64,000 bases of DNA from Tachypleus tridentatus. Taxonomy: Eukaryota > Arthropoda > Merostomata > Xiphosura > Limulidae. Position 1 is the first letter of the stretch. Every line of letters begins with the position of its first letter. This document shows positions 12,227 through 23,570 of the stretch, piece by piece. The stretch covers positions 64,781,558 to 64,845,557 of the forward strand of contig NC_134825.1 in NCBI RefSeq assembly GCF_004210375.1, in the 5' to 3' direction. The position numbers and the translations under genes are program-made. The notes beneath the pieces were generated by a model. It had not been told where the DNA came from. It did not search any database and saw nothing but the letters and a program-made list of their open reading frames with translations.

Positions 12227-12328
12227 CAAAAAGGGATGAGATTATCATTTGAGGGAAATATATTTTCGATTTCTTTTATTTTCGAATGGACTTTAGTTTC
12301 TATACCATTAACCATTTCTCTACCTGTA

Positions 12329-12590
12329 ATGGCCAGGTAGTTAAGTAACTCCACTCGCAATCCTGAGATTGCAAGTTCGAATCCCGTCCCACCAAACATG
12401 CTTGCCTTTTCAACCGTAGGAACGTTATAATTTGGCGGTAAATCCCTCTATTCGTTGGTAAAAGAGCATTCTTAGAATTGGCGGTGGGTACTGAGAACTA
12501 GTTGCCTTCCATCTATACTTACACTGCCAAATTAGAGACACCAGCCGCAGATAACCCTCGTGTAGCTTTGTACAAAATTTAAAAAAAAAT
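12329..12590 (+). mobile_element. SINE family A, complete but diverged
   Basis: tRNA-like head from ATGGCCAGGTAGTTAAG, B box AAGTTCGAATCCC, then the family A body and a tail CTCGTGTAGCTTTGTAC followed by an A-rich stretch. Target duplication not obvious. Confidence 0.85.
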
Positions 12591-12893
12591 TTCTAAATTT
12601 TTATTTCCCTTTATCCATAGCTTAATTAAATAATACAAGGACTACATAATATTATATCCAAACATACCAAACTATGCTTGTTTCATCAACATAGACGTTC
12701 AAGTGGCTTTTCTTCTAATTAATTGATACTTAGTCCTGATTAAAACGACTTACTTACATTATTTAGACCTAAAAATTAACCCGGTAATGGGTTTTTAAGT
12801 TTATAGAGATAATGGTTCTAATGTGTTATTTCATCGTTTGGATATCGTCGCTGTTAGCTATATTATCGCATGCATAATTATACGAATAATTAG

Positions 12894-12945
12894 AAATGTA
12901 TAAGCACATTACATTTACATTTAAATGTAATGTGCTTATACATTT
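12894..12945. repeat. perfect 24-bp palindrome with 4-nt loop
   Basis: The left arm 12894-12917 (AAATGTATAAGCACATTACA...) is perfectly complementary to the right arm 12922-12945, with CATT at 12918-12921 as the loop. Pairing stops at once outside the arms. Transcribed from either strand it would form an uninterrupted 24-bp hairpin. Confidence 0.95.
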
Positions 12946-15900
12946 ATGGACTTAAAACACGTACTGCGCAACTTAAACAATATGTTGATTTTGAGTGATT
13001 TAGTTAATCAAACAATTTTAGCTATTCTTAAAGCCATCAACCTCCAGCGTAGAGTTTCGTCAGTCAATAGGCTGTTTGAAGCCTACGACTTTGTTCATAT
13101 CGCTTCCTTTCCTCAACAGTCTAGGAATTCTCATCTATTTCTCATTTAACTCAAAATTTCACACACTTCGCCGTTAATTTTAGCATTACTTCATTTATTT
13201 TCTAATATAAACAAACATTTTGTAATAGAATTACAAGCAGGGGCTATTCCAATGTCAGATCAAAAAAGTGGAATACTTTTCATTTATGAAAGGAAACATT
13301 AAAGGAATAATAAGTATTTTCTTTGGTTTTTTCAGACAGCTTTCTTTTGAGTACAAGAACAATAAATTAGTTGTGTCAAATTGTATCAATATGTTCATTT
13401 CATAGATTCTTGCACTATAACTGTAATCTTTAAAAAAATTCCATCCAGCTCCAATGATATAGAGACTTGTACTGGTCTTATTACAAAGTCTAGGTATTTT
13501 TCATGATAAATGTAATTTATTGGGATTTTATACAGATCAAAATACGACTGTGCCTGTGTTATGCACATACTAGACATAATTTTTTCTTTATAGAATTGAC
13601 ACCCATTTAGTTGTGGTGAAATTTACAAATTCATTGGCACTGTCAGGTAAAGTTAATGCCGACAGGAAAAAAAATACAATTTATTTTTTGGAATAAACTT
13701 AAAACGAAATAATCATTTTCCTTCTCATAATCTATCTGAACCATTATTTTATTATTATTAATGGACAAACTTTGCCTAGGATTGAACTTAATTTATGTTC
13801 AGCTTAATTTTTCTACGTATTTTAGTAAGTTATTATTGGTTTTTTGGTTTATTAAACTTTGAGTGAGATGTTTATCAAGCAGTCTACTCTTTAAGCTTCA
13901 AATTTATTAGAGAGCTACGATATCTGCGCTCTTTGAATGTAAGACCATTCCAACGTTTGAATAAGAGTAAATTATTCATTTACATTCTGTTTATAATTGT
14001 GATAACATAATTTATATAACGAACGTATATCGATAATTACACATTATAATGTATATGGTGAGTCGCGTAATGTTATGGACCTGTTGTGCCAAAAGAACAT
14101 ATAATTATTAAACAACTTCGTTAATAATCAGCACTATCCATACTATAAGCATAATTAATTACAAAAGTAACAGATGCTATTAAATTCATGATTGTTTAAC
14201 GTCTATATGATTTTATGAATAACAGCATTTATAAATGTGTTCACCATATAAGTTATAAAATTAACAACTGTTTTTTGCTAGTTTCAATTTGTTACTATCT
14301 TGTCAGCTAACAACTCAACCATTTGTTATTGTACAAGGTTTACAAGTACATGCATTCTCTTTCAGAAACAGTTTTAAGGAAATACAAAAGAAAAACTCTG
14401 TCTAAGACTGTATTTAACAGTGTGAAACAAAGTATTATTATATTCTAAGGTTTGAAACCCTCACGTTCCTGAAACTTCGACAGCCTAAATAATTTATTGT
14501 TTGTAAGAAAACACAGACTTTGTTTTTTTCATATTTGTCCAATAACTTGAAAGTTGTTAAAGCTAACGATCTTAAACCTGAATCGCTGTATTGTATCGTT
14601 GCGATATAAAATACAATGTAAAGAGAGATTGTTTAGGTACATTTTATCTTACAACATACTAACATATTGACAGCTTGTAAAATCAAAGGTTTGCTTTTTA
14701 TTTCAGGAAAATAGTCCTCATACATTAAGCAAAGGTTGAAATTTGGAATTTGACCAGAATTCCTTCTAGTTGTTTCAATTTCTCTTCTTCTGTTTGTTCA
14801 TTTACGCTTCTTTATAAACTCTTCTACAGCTCAAAAATAAGATAGAGAGATTATAATAGTAAATTTTAGGTTTTATTAATTTCAACTGTATATTTTTCAA
14901 TAAAGTTTCATGTCCAGTAGCCTTAGCAATTCTAAACATTTTAATGAAAGCTTTAGGTAAAGGGAGACGGTTAAACGTTCTTTATTATTATCACATAAAA
15001 CCAAATTAGTTAAAAAACATCTCTTAAAATATTGATATTTAATACATAAATTTGTCATTGGAAGAAAACAGGCTTATTTGTTTTAAATACTTAAAATCTT
15101 GAAAATCAAACTATTGTTACTGTTCAACACTATTTTTTCAATTTGACAGTTAAATATTTATACATTAGGGACAATACATTTTCTTAAATTCTGCTACTTA
15201 CCAACTTCTATTACAAGTGAAATCGCTTTCTCTTTTCAATTTTTCTAACTAGTAACTGTACGTACTCTTAATTTTGTATTTCAATATATATATATATATA
15301 GATGAAATAATACGCCCTTATTACATATCTACTGAACTTTTTAACTACCATTTTGACTAGTTGCCAGCAAATAAACTCATCTTGTGTTTAGAAAATACAT
15401 TATGGTCATGGTTAAAATACAAGGTGAACATAACTGAAGTTAGTAAAATATGTTAAACTGAATTGTACAAAATTCTCGAGTTAACCTGACATTAAATACG
15501 ATATGAAAAAAATTTTATGTCAAAAAGTAACAATATCCAACTGAGAACATTTCGGTATTTTATTATATCAATAATATTCAATTTTAATATGATTTTATTC
15601 ATTCTTTCAGAGTCTTCCTTTGTAATATACAAATGATCCATCGAGTCTCTTTCAACACAAACTATTATTCAGCTTTTTTCATGAATGGTACATCCGCTGT
15701 CGACTATGGAATGTTCTGGAACATAAGTATACGGTTTTATCTATTGTGAATCACAAAACTTTGACAGAAACATCTGACGAAGCATAACTATTTGGCATCT
15801 GTTAAAAAGAAAAACACTGAAAAAAAAAACTAAGTTACTGTTATGGTACATCTGAAGTTTTAGCTAAGTAGAAAATGCCGTTTCAGCATTTCTTGCTGAT

Positions 15901-16965
15901 AAGGCGTAGGAAAAATTAATAACCGAGTGTGAATAGTTAATTAAGGTAAGATATAATGTCTTAAGTTTAAAATAAAGAATCTTAAAGTGAAACTAATAAT
16001 TTGAAAACTGTTTTCTGAGAACCCAAGTAATAATGTGATCAGCGGTTGATAAAATCCCCAAATTTTGTGTATGGCTTCTTTGGATCCCAATAATTAACTG
16101 TGGTGTAACATCTCTCCAGCATTTTACCTGTTATCCACGTAAAAAACTAGCATAGAAGATGGTCAAGATCCAGGGTAAAAAGCCACTATATTTGGTTGTG
16201 TAAGTCATAGGAAGGACCGAGTGTTATCTGTATATGGGTTTTGAAGTAAAGGAATCAGACTTTTCTACTTACACTTTTATTACCTCTTAAACATATAAGG
16301 GAAATCAAGAATGTAGAATTTGGGTATACGAAGGCCCAATGCCATAAATATATTTATTCGTTGCTTGTTTGTTCATACCAGACAAGTGTCAGTTTCGTAG
16401 TGCGTTGTCAGATAATTCGATAATATTCTTTATAAAACGTAGAGATTTACATTCTACAAAATAAAAACACTTGTAACCTTAATTGCATTCATCAATGGAA
16501 AAACCTTAACCCTGACTTTTCTTTTACTTTTGTAACCGCAATAGACATTCCTCAGGATATATGTATCCTCTGTGAGGCGAAACAAACCATACAAAAAGTC
16601 TAAAACAAGTATAACTACAAACATATGTACTTACATGTAAAACGCAACCAAAAATACAGACACATAAAAAAGGTTTCAAGCAGAAATATTCATGTATCTT
16701 TGTATAAACTAGAAAGTAAGTAAAATATATCGTTCTTATACTTCTGAAATAAACGAGATATTTATAAAAAAAAAAGTTACTATATTTATTCTGTCAAACC
16801 CCAGAGTGTGACAGAAGTTCAAAAAATGATACACTTGATGTGTAAATACGAAGGAAGGTATACAGAAGTATGATTCCAATAGTCATGAGACAGGTTTAAA
16901 TTAATTATATAGAATCTTGTCATATAGAAAAACCAAGTAAACATTCTGATATATATATATATATT
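12946..16965. other. 4-kb non-coding interval
   Basis: Long AT-rich stretch with a (TA)n microsatellite at about 15283-15302. Small frames at 12946-13149 (+) and 13395-13577 (-) show no motif or splice context. No transposon recognised, so this is one of the few SINE-free stretches of the window. Confidence 0.5.
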
Positions 16966-17244
16966 TTGTTTGTTTTGTTTTTTGAATTTCGCGCAAAGCT
17001 ACTCAAGGGCTATCTGCGCTAGCCGTCCCTAATTTAGCAGTATAAGACTAGAGGGAAGGCAGCTAGTCATCACCACCCACCGCCAACTCTTGGGCTACTC
17101 TTTTACCAACGAATAGTGGGGGTGACAGTCACATTATAACGCCCCAGGGCTGAAAGGGCGAGCATGTTTGGTGCGACCGGGAGTTGAACCCGCGACCCTC
17201 GGATTACGAGTCGAACGCCTTAACACGTTTGGCCATGCCGGGCC
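16966..17244 (-). mobile_element. SINE family A, full length, in a (TA)n tract
   Basis: Complete family A from the tail TTGTTTTGTTTTTTGAATTT to the head end GGCCATGCCGGGCC. Both flanks are TATATATATA, so the element sits in, or duplicated, an AT dinucleotide tract and an exact target duplication cannot be delimited. Confidence 0.9.
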
Positions 17245-18686
17245 TATATATATATACTTTTGTCATACACCACGAACAAACCCGATCTCCTTTTTTTTGA
17301 GGATGAGAGAAACTTGTAAATAAATACATTTATCCTTATGGAAGCTTCAATGAATAAGATAAATGATAATGTATAATTTGAATTATCTGAAATATTTATT
17401 TTTTATTATTATATATTTTACAGTTTAAGAAGATTTTCTCTACCTGTAAATAAGTGATAGTTACCGTAGAAATTAAAATTAGCCTGGCAACCACAAAAAC
17501 GGATCTTACAATCAATCAGTCTGTGAACAGTTTTATTAGTGTCACTTTGACATAGTATTCGATTTCCTTAGTAGGATAAAATGACATATTTATAGAATAT
17601 AAGAATGTAAGATGTGAGTGGTAAAGAAAATAATAAAGAGGGAAGAAATTTCTGTATTTTGAAACATTTTATGAACAGATTATTGTAATCTATCTGACAG
17701 TTTCATATAGCGTTTTTTACTCTTGAACGAAGAGTCGCTGATGGTAAAGAAGAAAACAGTTTTCTTGCTTTAGGTTTTGATAGAAGACAAAATAACTACT
17801 ACAAAAAGCTGTAATAAATTTTATGGACGTTGCTTTCACCGCTTTCTGGAAATATCCTACACAGTAATAAAAACAAAAGCAATGTGTAGGTAACAACGAC
17901 CTCTTAAAAATATTGGCGCAGAAAACAGGGGGAACAACAGGCCGCTATCCACCTACTTTCATAAAGGAAGTCCCAACCTTCCCACTTTTAACCGTAAAAG
18001 GAAGAACTTGCAACAATATATACTTGAAAGTAAATAACTCTGCGTATTACCACCTTTGTAGACTTGTTGACAAGTTGTCTCTGTGCGGGCGGAAATTGTA
18101 TTTACTTCTGTAACATGAATAAAAAATCCAAAAACTGAGGTAAAAGGCAAAACAAGGATTGTGACCGATTGTGATTGAAGCATATAATTACGTTTTTCTC
18201 TATTACTGCTTTAAAAACATAATTTCAGTATGAAAATTTCAGGAGACCACCAAATGGCAGAAGTTTATTCCACGAAAATAACATAAACTTTCATTATTAA
18301 TTTTAATTGATAAGTATATTTGTTTTTTAAACTGTTCATTACACTTGAGAATGTCCTCCAGTGGAATAGCAGTAAGTTTACTAAATTGCAACGCTAAAAT
18401 ATGATGTTCAGTTCCCCACTGTAGACACAACAGTCCAACGCAGTTTTGCATAAAAAAATAAACGTGCAGGTACTTTAGAATATTAAAATATATTTTAAGG
18501 AATTATATAAAACTAACTCGTTGCAGTGTATTTCCTAATCATATTCCACTACGGTTAAACTGTCAAGTGAAAACGATTCATACATCACCTTTGATTTCTC
18601 AGATACTAGGAAAATCATAGAAGCCAAAATGCATTTATCTAGAGAGAATAGTTCGATTACTGTCTGTCTATTACAGTTTCAATTAC
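17245..18686. other. non-coding, nothing recognised
   Basis: Short overlapping frames on both strands at 17913-18183 and one at 18239-18451 have no splice context or recognisable motif. Confidence 0.45.
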
Positions 18687-18712
18687 GGGGAGGAGGGGGA
18701 GGGGCAAGAGGG
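18687..18712 (+). other. candidate G-quadruplex run
   Basis: Four G-runs of at least three: GGGG at 18687-18690, GGGGG at 18695-18699, GGGG at 18701-18704 and GGG at 18710-18712, with loops of 4, 1 and 5 nt. It is striking in an AT-rich setting. Confidence 0.6.
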
Positions 18713-19600
18713 ATGTGAGGTGGTTATAAATAAAACGAGTGTTAGTATAATACGCCAAATATAATACAAAGTGTGGGATCATCTAGCCTAAGCGAAGAGC
18801 ATAAAATTTATCAAGAAAGTAAATATATCGATTCAGTTTTAAACAACTCGTTTCTGAATTAAGGAATTTTTGTTATATCACCAAATATTTTAATTAAAAT
18901 AAACCGCTTTAATCAAACGAGACTCTAATTAAGAAATCAACAAATATTTTTTTCTAGTTTTGTTGCCTGTACATTTCGTTTTATACTTTCAGTATATAGA
19001 CTAACAACAATATTCATTTATACTTTTGTTGCTAAGCAACATGACATAAAATCCATTGTTACCAAACCGCACTAACTTTCCTATGTATTAGAAGTTTTAT
19101 CTAACAGGTTTTTACCAATAATTATTCTATGAATACGCCACAAATATATTTCATAAATTATCTTAATTTTGATTGGCTCCCAAAGAAATTTACTACATTC
19201 GGCTGCCTCGACTGCAGTTTTCTGCCCCTTTGTTGGTCGAGCTTGATTTCGCAAAATTTATTTATTTCAGATTAGGGTATATTATAAGGTGGGGGTGGTA
19301 GTACTTGCCCGTCATTTTTTGACAGACTATACATTAATTTGTTTATAGTGTGTAGTGTGTTTTAATGAAAAATAGTATATAAAAGTATACCCATATGAAG
19401 ACATCATGAATGTTTATCTAGACATAAAATACGCATTATAAATATAACCTATTTGAGTCAGTGTAACATGAAAATACAAAATGCTATTTTAATTAACCTT
19501 AGAACATCATTAGATAAAACTAACTAGTTAAATTAACAAATTATTTTATTTTCTGACACAAGGCATGTGTTTTTAACTAACTCTTCTAGCATAAATACTA
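18713..19600. other. non-coding, nothing recognised
   Basis: AT-rich. A short G-rich patch lies at about 19290-19300. No gene seen. Confidence 0.45.
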
Positions 19601-19622
19601 AAGGCCTGGCATGGCCGAGCGC
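19601..19622 (+). mobile_element. 5' head of a family A SINE split by a LINE
   Basis: AAGGCCTGGCATGGCCGAGC plus GC is the start of the family A tRNA-like head. The SINE is interrupted at 19622 and resumes at 21722. The last 11 bases (TGGCCGAGCGC, 19612-19622) are repeated at 21722-21732 as the target duplication of the inserted LINE. Confidence 0.85.
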
Positions 19623-21185
19623 TTTTAGCGATTTAACCTCAGTAGATTTCGACACACAACACCAACACCATGTCAACAACTACATAAATACAAACCAAGC
19701 TTCATTCTCACCAGGATTTCCCGGAGAGACACTAGAAGCATACTCAAATTCAATCAATAGAAAAATAACCATATCCGAACTAAAGATTAATATCAAAAAC
19801 TTGAAGAACACTTCCCCCGGACATGACCAAATACCAAATATTATTCTCAAAAAAAGTTCCACTCTCCTACTACAACACCTCACAAACATCATGAACATTT
19901 CACTGGCGACCGGGTATTACCCTGACACGTGGAAAAAAGCCATCATAACAACGATCCCCAAGAAACAAACTAACAGAACAAATCCAGATAATTTCCGCCC
20001 CATCAGTCTGTTAAGCTGCCTTGGCAAACTGATGGAGAGAATTATCTCCAACCGTCTCCTCCATTTTTGCGAATCAAACAACATCATTCCAGAATCACAA
20101 AATGCCTCCAGGTAAAATAGACAAACAACAGATCACCTCACACGACTCACCGAATCAATCTACAAAGCTTACAACAACAATCAAGTAACCATCGGGGTAT
20201 TCCTAGATGTCAAAAAAGCATTCGACAGCGTTTGGCACAACGCCATCATATACAAACTAAATCACCTACAAATAAATCCTACGATAGTCAAATGGATTTC
20301 AAATTTTTTAACCAATAGAACAGCACAAGTAAAAGTCAATAAAACCATATCCAAATTATTTAATATAACGGCAGGAGTGCCCCAAGGATCAGTCCTCTCT
20401 CCACTTCTATACATAATTTTCGTCAGTGACATACCTTTTCCAAATCTAACATACACACACAATTCACAATACGCAGACGACATCGCAATCTGGAGCACCT
20501 CCAGAAACCCAGTAATGGCCATGTCTCGCGTACAAGAATCACTAAACAACGTCTCAACATGGAGCAACAAGTGGAGGGTCGTGTTAAATCCGACAAAAAC
20601 ACAAGCAATCACCTTCTATAGAAAACTAAAGAAGCAAAGAAAAAATCTAGAAAAATAAAACTATCACTTGGAAACACAACCATTAACATGAGCAAAAACA
20701 TCACATTCCTTGGCGTCACTTTCGACACAAAACTAACATGGAAAAAACACATAAACAATATACACTCATCAATCAGAAAAAGGATTTCATATCTAAAGAC
20801 TATAACTGGTAAACAATCGAAATGCGCACCGAACACCATTATACAAATATATAAGGCTTACATCCGTCCACTAATAGAGTACGGATGTCAAGTAACATAC
20901 AATATGTCAAACAACACACTCCAAAAAATCCAAGTGCAACAAAACAAAATATTAAAATCCGCATTCAGTTTACCATCTTTTACGCCAACAAATTATCTAC
21001 ACCAAATTAGTAATTTACCAACTATAAGAGACAGAATAACAGAACTTTCTCTCAAATATTATCTAAAAGCAGAAAATAGAAACAAACTAACGGCATCACT
21101 ACACAAATTATCAAGTGCACCAACGAAATACATATCACCTTACAACATATTTCAAGAATCACAATCCACTCAACAAAGAATCTAA
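19623..21185 (+). pseudogene. LINE reverse transcriptase, stop and frameshift
   Basis: RNA-dependent DNA polymerase of a non-LTR element. Visible landmarks in order: TSPGHDQIPN (RT motif 1 region), RPISLLSCLGKLMERII, FLDVKKAFDSVWH (first catalytic Asp), AGVPQGSVLSPLLYIIF, SQYADDIAIW (the catalytic YADD), LNPTKTQAITF, then FLGVTFDTKLTWKKHI and IYKAYIRPLIEYG of the thumb and connection region. Two lesions break it: an in-frame TAA at 20113-20115, where the reading resumes in the same frame to a stop at 20656-20658, and a frameshift near 20650 after which the third block runs to 21185. The N-terminal endonuclease is absent. Codons are A/C-rich, unlike the T-rich flanks. The frame upstream of 19623 is only read-through of the SINE and flank. 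Confidence 0.92.
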
Positions 21186-21236
21186 ATAAATAAAATCTAT
21201 GTTATTAACATGAATTCCTTTTTTTCAGGTACAGGG

Positions 21237-21272
21237 CACACGACAGGCAAAACTTTCGGCGCCTGTCGTGTG
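21237..21272 (+). other. stem-loop in the LINE 3' UTR
   Basis: CACACGACAGGC (21237-21248) is perfectly complementary to GCCTGTCGTGTG (21261-21272) with a 12-nt loop. It lies just after the end of ORF2, where non-LTR elements can keep structures recognised by their own reverse transcriptase. Confidence 0.85.
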
Positions 21273-21721
21273 AAAGTGGGTTTTCTCGGGGCGCTCCCGT
21301 TTCCCCCCACATCGGATTCTTCGGGCATTGGATTTCTAGATCCCAGCCTAGGCAACCTTTTTGCCAGACCCAGAATCGGGCCGTTTGATTTGATCTGAAT
21401 TTGAATGAATTACATTCATGTTCACATCTGCCCAACTTTTTCATTTCGGGACAGGTCCCGGCCTTTCTTTCCTCTGCTGCCTTTGCCTCCACCCAAAAGA
21501 ACATTTAGTGAGACATTCTCCACCCAAAAAGTCAAGAATAATAACGATAATTAATTTATTAAAATAATAATAAAAAAACCACCACTTAATCTTAATAACA
21601 ATTCACGAAAGGGGACGAAGAGGAACTACAAAGTTCCTGAACACCCCAGTTGGAGAGAGAACTCTTCTGATTTCTCTTTCTCTAAACTGAACCCCTGCCA
21701 CGTTAGTTTAGTTTAGTTTAG

Positions 21722-21990
21722 TGGCCGAGCGCGTAAGGCGTGCGACTCGTAATCCGAGGGTCGCGGGTTCGCGCGCGCGTCGCGCTAAACATGCTCGCCC
21801 TCCCAGCCGTGGGGGTGTATAATGTGAATGTCACCCCCACTATTCGTTGGTAAAAGAGTAGCCCAAGAGTTGGCGGTGGGTGGTGATGACTAGCTGCCTT
21901 CCCTATAGTCTTACACTGCTAAATTAGGGACGGCTAGCACAGATAACCCTCGAATAGCTTTGTGCGAAATTCCAAAACAAACAAACATAA
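21722..21990 (+). mobile_element. 3' remainder of the LINE-split family A SINE
   Basis: Resumes with TGGCCGAGCGCGTAAGGCG, then the rest of the head, the family A body and the tail ending CCAAAACAAACAAAC. With 19601-19622 it reconstitutes one family A copy. Confidence 0.9.
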
Positions 21991-23329
21991 ATGCTAAGCT
22001 TTCGAATGTATGGATGTAAAATATTGTGGCAAATATTTAAAAACTACGACAATCTTATTTTAACTGCTTAACAAAAAATCATAAAAAAATGAAAAAGTCA
22101 AATTAGAATAGAGTCAACTATGAATAACAAGTCATTACAAAAGTGCTTATTAATAATTATTAAGCTATGCTTACACAGAGAGAGCACTATTCCAGAATAA
22201 TAGAACAAAATTATAATCAACTAGTAAGTATCCAATGTCAGAGGTAAGTAGTGGGCAAAAATGTTAACTATTAAAAATATCTGTATTTCATTATGTTCAT
22301 ACATTAGCTTGCTGGCTTTAATTCTTAATTACTTGTAAATAATTTAGTAAAGACTTACACAATGACATCGAAGAAAATAGGTTTATTGAAAAAAGTTGAG
22401 AAATAATAGGAATAATGTTCATCTTTTTAAAAGATTTATTTTCCTATATGATTCTGTAATTATAAATATTTAATATATTAACCACGTCTTGATGTTTTTA
22501 GTTAAAACAAAAACTGTAATCACATTGTCTAATTAAAATACACGAGGATAATCTATAAATACTTGTATCACTTATGTGAGGATTGACTTTTAATACAATA
22601 AAAAGCTCGATCATTCTTTGATTCTCTGGTGAAGTTAATCTTATGATAAAGGAAGGTCTAACTACTGGAAATTCTCTGATTGTTGGGTTTTTAACTATGT
22701 TCAACCATATTATGCAACGTAAACACACTAGTAAGAAAATATGGTTTGCGATAGTATATGTACATATGATATAAAAGTAATGCTGTTTTAAAGGTTTCAA
22801 ATGGATGAGTTTTAGTAATGTATATGTTGTTATCAGAAACGTCTTTACAGGAGTATTAAACACGATGCTTGTTTAAAGAAGCTACGTAAAGTTGCAAAGG
22901 TGATATTAAAAGAATGTTCATGTGCTGTCTCTATTAACAACATATTTATTTTTCTACATTATATGTTACATTTATAAACGTGGTCTAATATAAATAAATA
23001 ACACAGACTTAAAACAATATATAAATGAACTTTGACAGGGTTAATGTAACAACAAAAAATGATAACCAAAAGAAAACTAATAGCATAACATTAGGTTTCC
23101 AAAGATGTTAAAGAAATCGAGCTGAATCTATCAGAAACTGATTTTCGTTATAGATAAATATATTTGTCTGCCTAGAATCCTAAGAAAAAAATGGCTATTT
23201 GTTCAATCTGATTAAATACGTTGATTTCTGTGTGCTTACACAAATTCATAACAGCATCAAGAAAAGTGTTCTGCTCCAACGATTTCATTTACAATTTTGT
23301 ATTAATGAGTACGATATAAATAATACATA
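21991..23329. other. non-coding interval
   Basis: AT-rich. The 121-codon - strand frame at 22498-22863 is Ile/Leu/Thr-rich in the way expected of AT-rich chance frames, without motif or splice context. A weak exon-like segment at 22179-22243 is discussed in the findings. Confidence 0.4.
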
Positions 23330-23568
23330 CAGGGTGGCTCGTAAGTCCCTACCCATCCATATACCTTATGTATCCAGTGTATCTGTGTGCTGTCCCTCAT
23401 TCTCGCTACATAATATTATGCGACGCCATGTTCTGTGAGACATTCTCCTCAACATAGCAGGGGTTATTGTTCCAAATGCCGCGGTAACAGCTGCCTTCAA
23501 CTCATCATTAATATTATAACGTTGTTTATAATAACATATGGATGGGTGGGGACTTACGGACCACCATG
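23330..23568 (-). mobile_element. Tc1/mariner-type deletion derivative (MITE)
   Basis: A 239-bp element with terminal inverted repeats of about 33 bp (left CAGGGTGGCTCGTAAGTCCC, right end complementary with a few mismatches) and TA at both flanks (23328-23329 and 23569-23570), the target choice of the IS630/Tc1/mariner group. The interior keeps the end of a transposase frame on the - strand. The rest of the transposase has been deleted. Confidence 0.88.
23365..23535 (-). pseudogene. transposase C-terminal remnant
   Basis: A - strand frame ending at the TAA in 23365-23367 reads DELKAAVTAAFGTITPAML, then RRMSHRTWRRI and ENEGQHTDTL. The pattern of a short helix, ITPAML, a basic W/R helix and a final NxGxHxxxL is the C-terminal signature of IS630/Tc1/mariner-type transposases. 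The catalytic core is absent, so it cannot be active. It lies inside the MITE, just within its inverted repeat. Confidence 0.75.
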
Positions 23569-23570
23569 TA

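Larger units (their letters stand above)
19623..21721 (+). mobile_element. 5'-truncated non-LTR retrotransposon (LINE)
   Basis: A 2.1-kb insertion holding the reverse transcriptase part of ORF2, a 3' UTR of about 530 bp (21186-21721, unusually GC-rich at 21237-21480) and a (GTTTA)n-type terminus at about 21702-21721. It is bounded by the 11-bp target duplication TGGCCGAGCGC (19612-19622 and 21722-21732). The 5' half of ORF2, including any endonuclease, is missing, as expected from target-primed reverse transcription. RT motifs suggest the Jockey/CR1 group; the microsatellite-like 3' end rather than poly(A) favours the CR1/L2-like side. The clade assignment is tentative. Confidence 0.9.

Noticed and set aside
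12946..13149. 67-codon frame starting at the palindrome
   Set aside because: No recognisable protein motif or splice signals, and the start overlaps the hairpin arm by chance.
21205..21504. 99-codon - strand frame in a GC-rich segment
   Set aside because: Lies in the 3' UTR of the LINE and reads antisense through its hairpin. It is a by-product of the GC-rich UTR.
22498..22863. 121-codon - strand open frame
   Set aside because: Composition is AT-driven, with no motif, splice context or start context. A frame of this length is expected occasionally in 64 kb.
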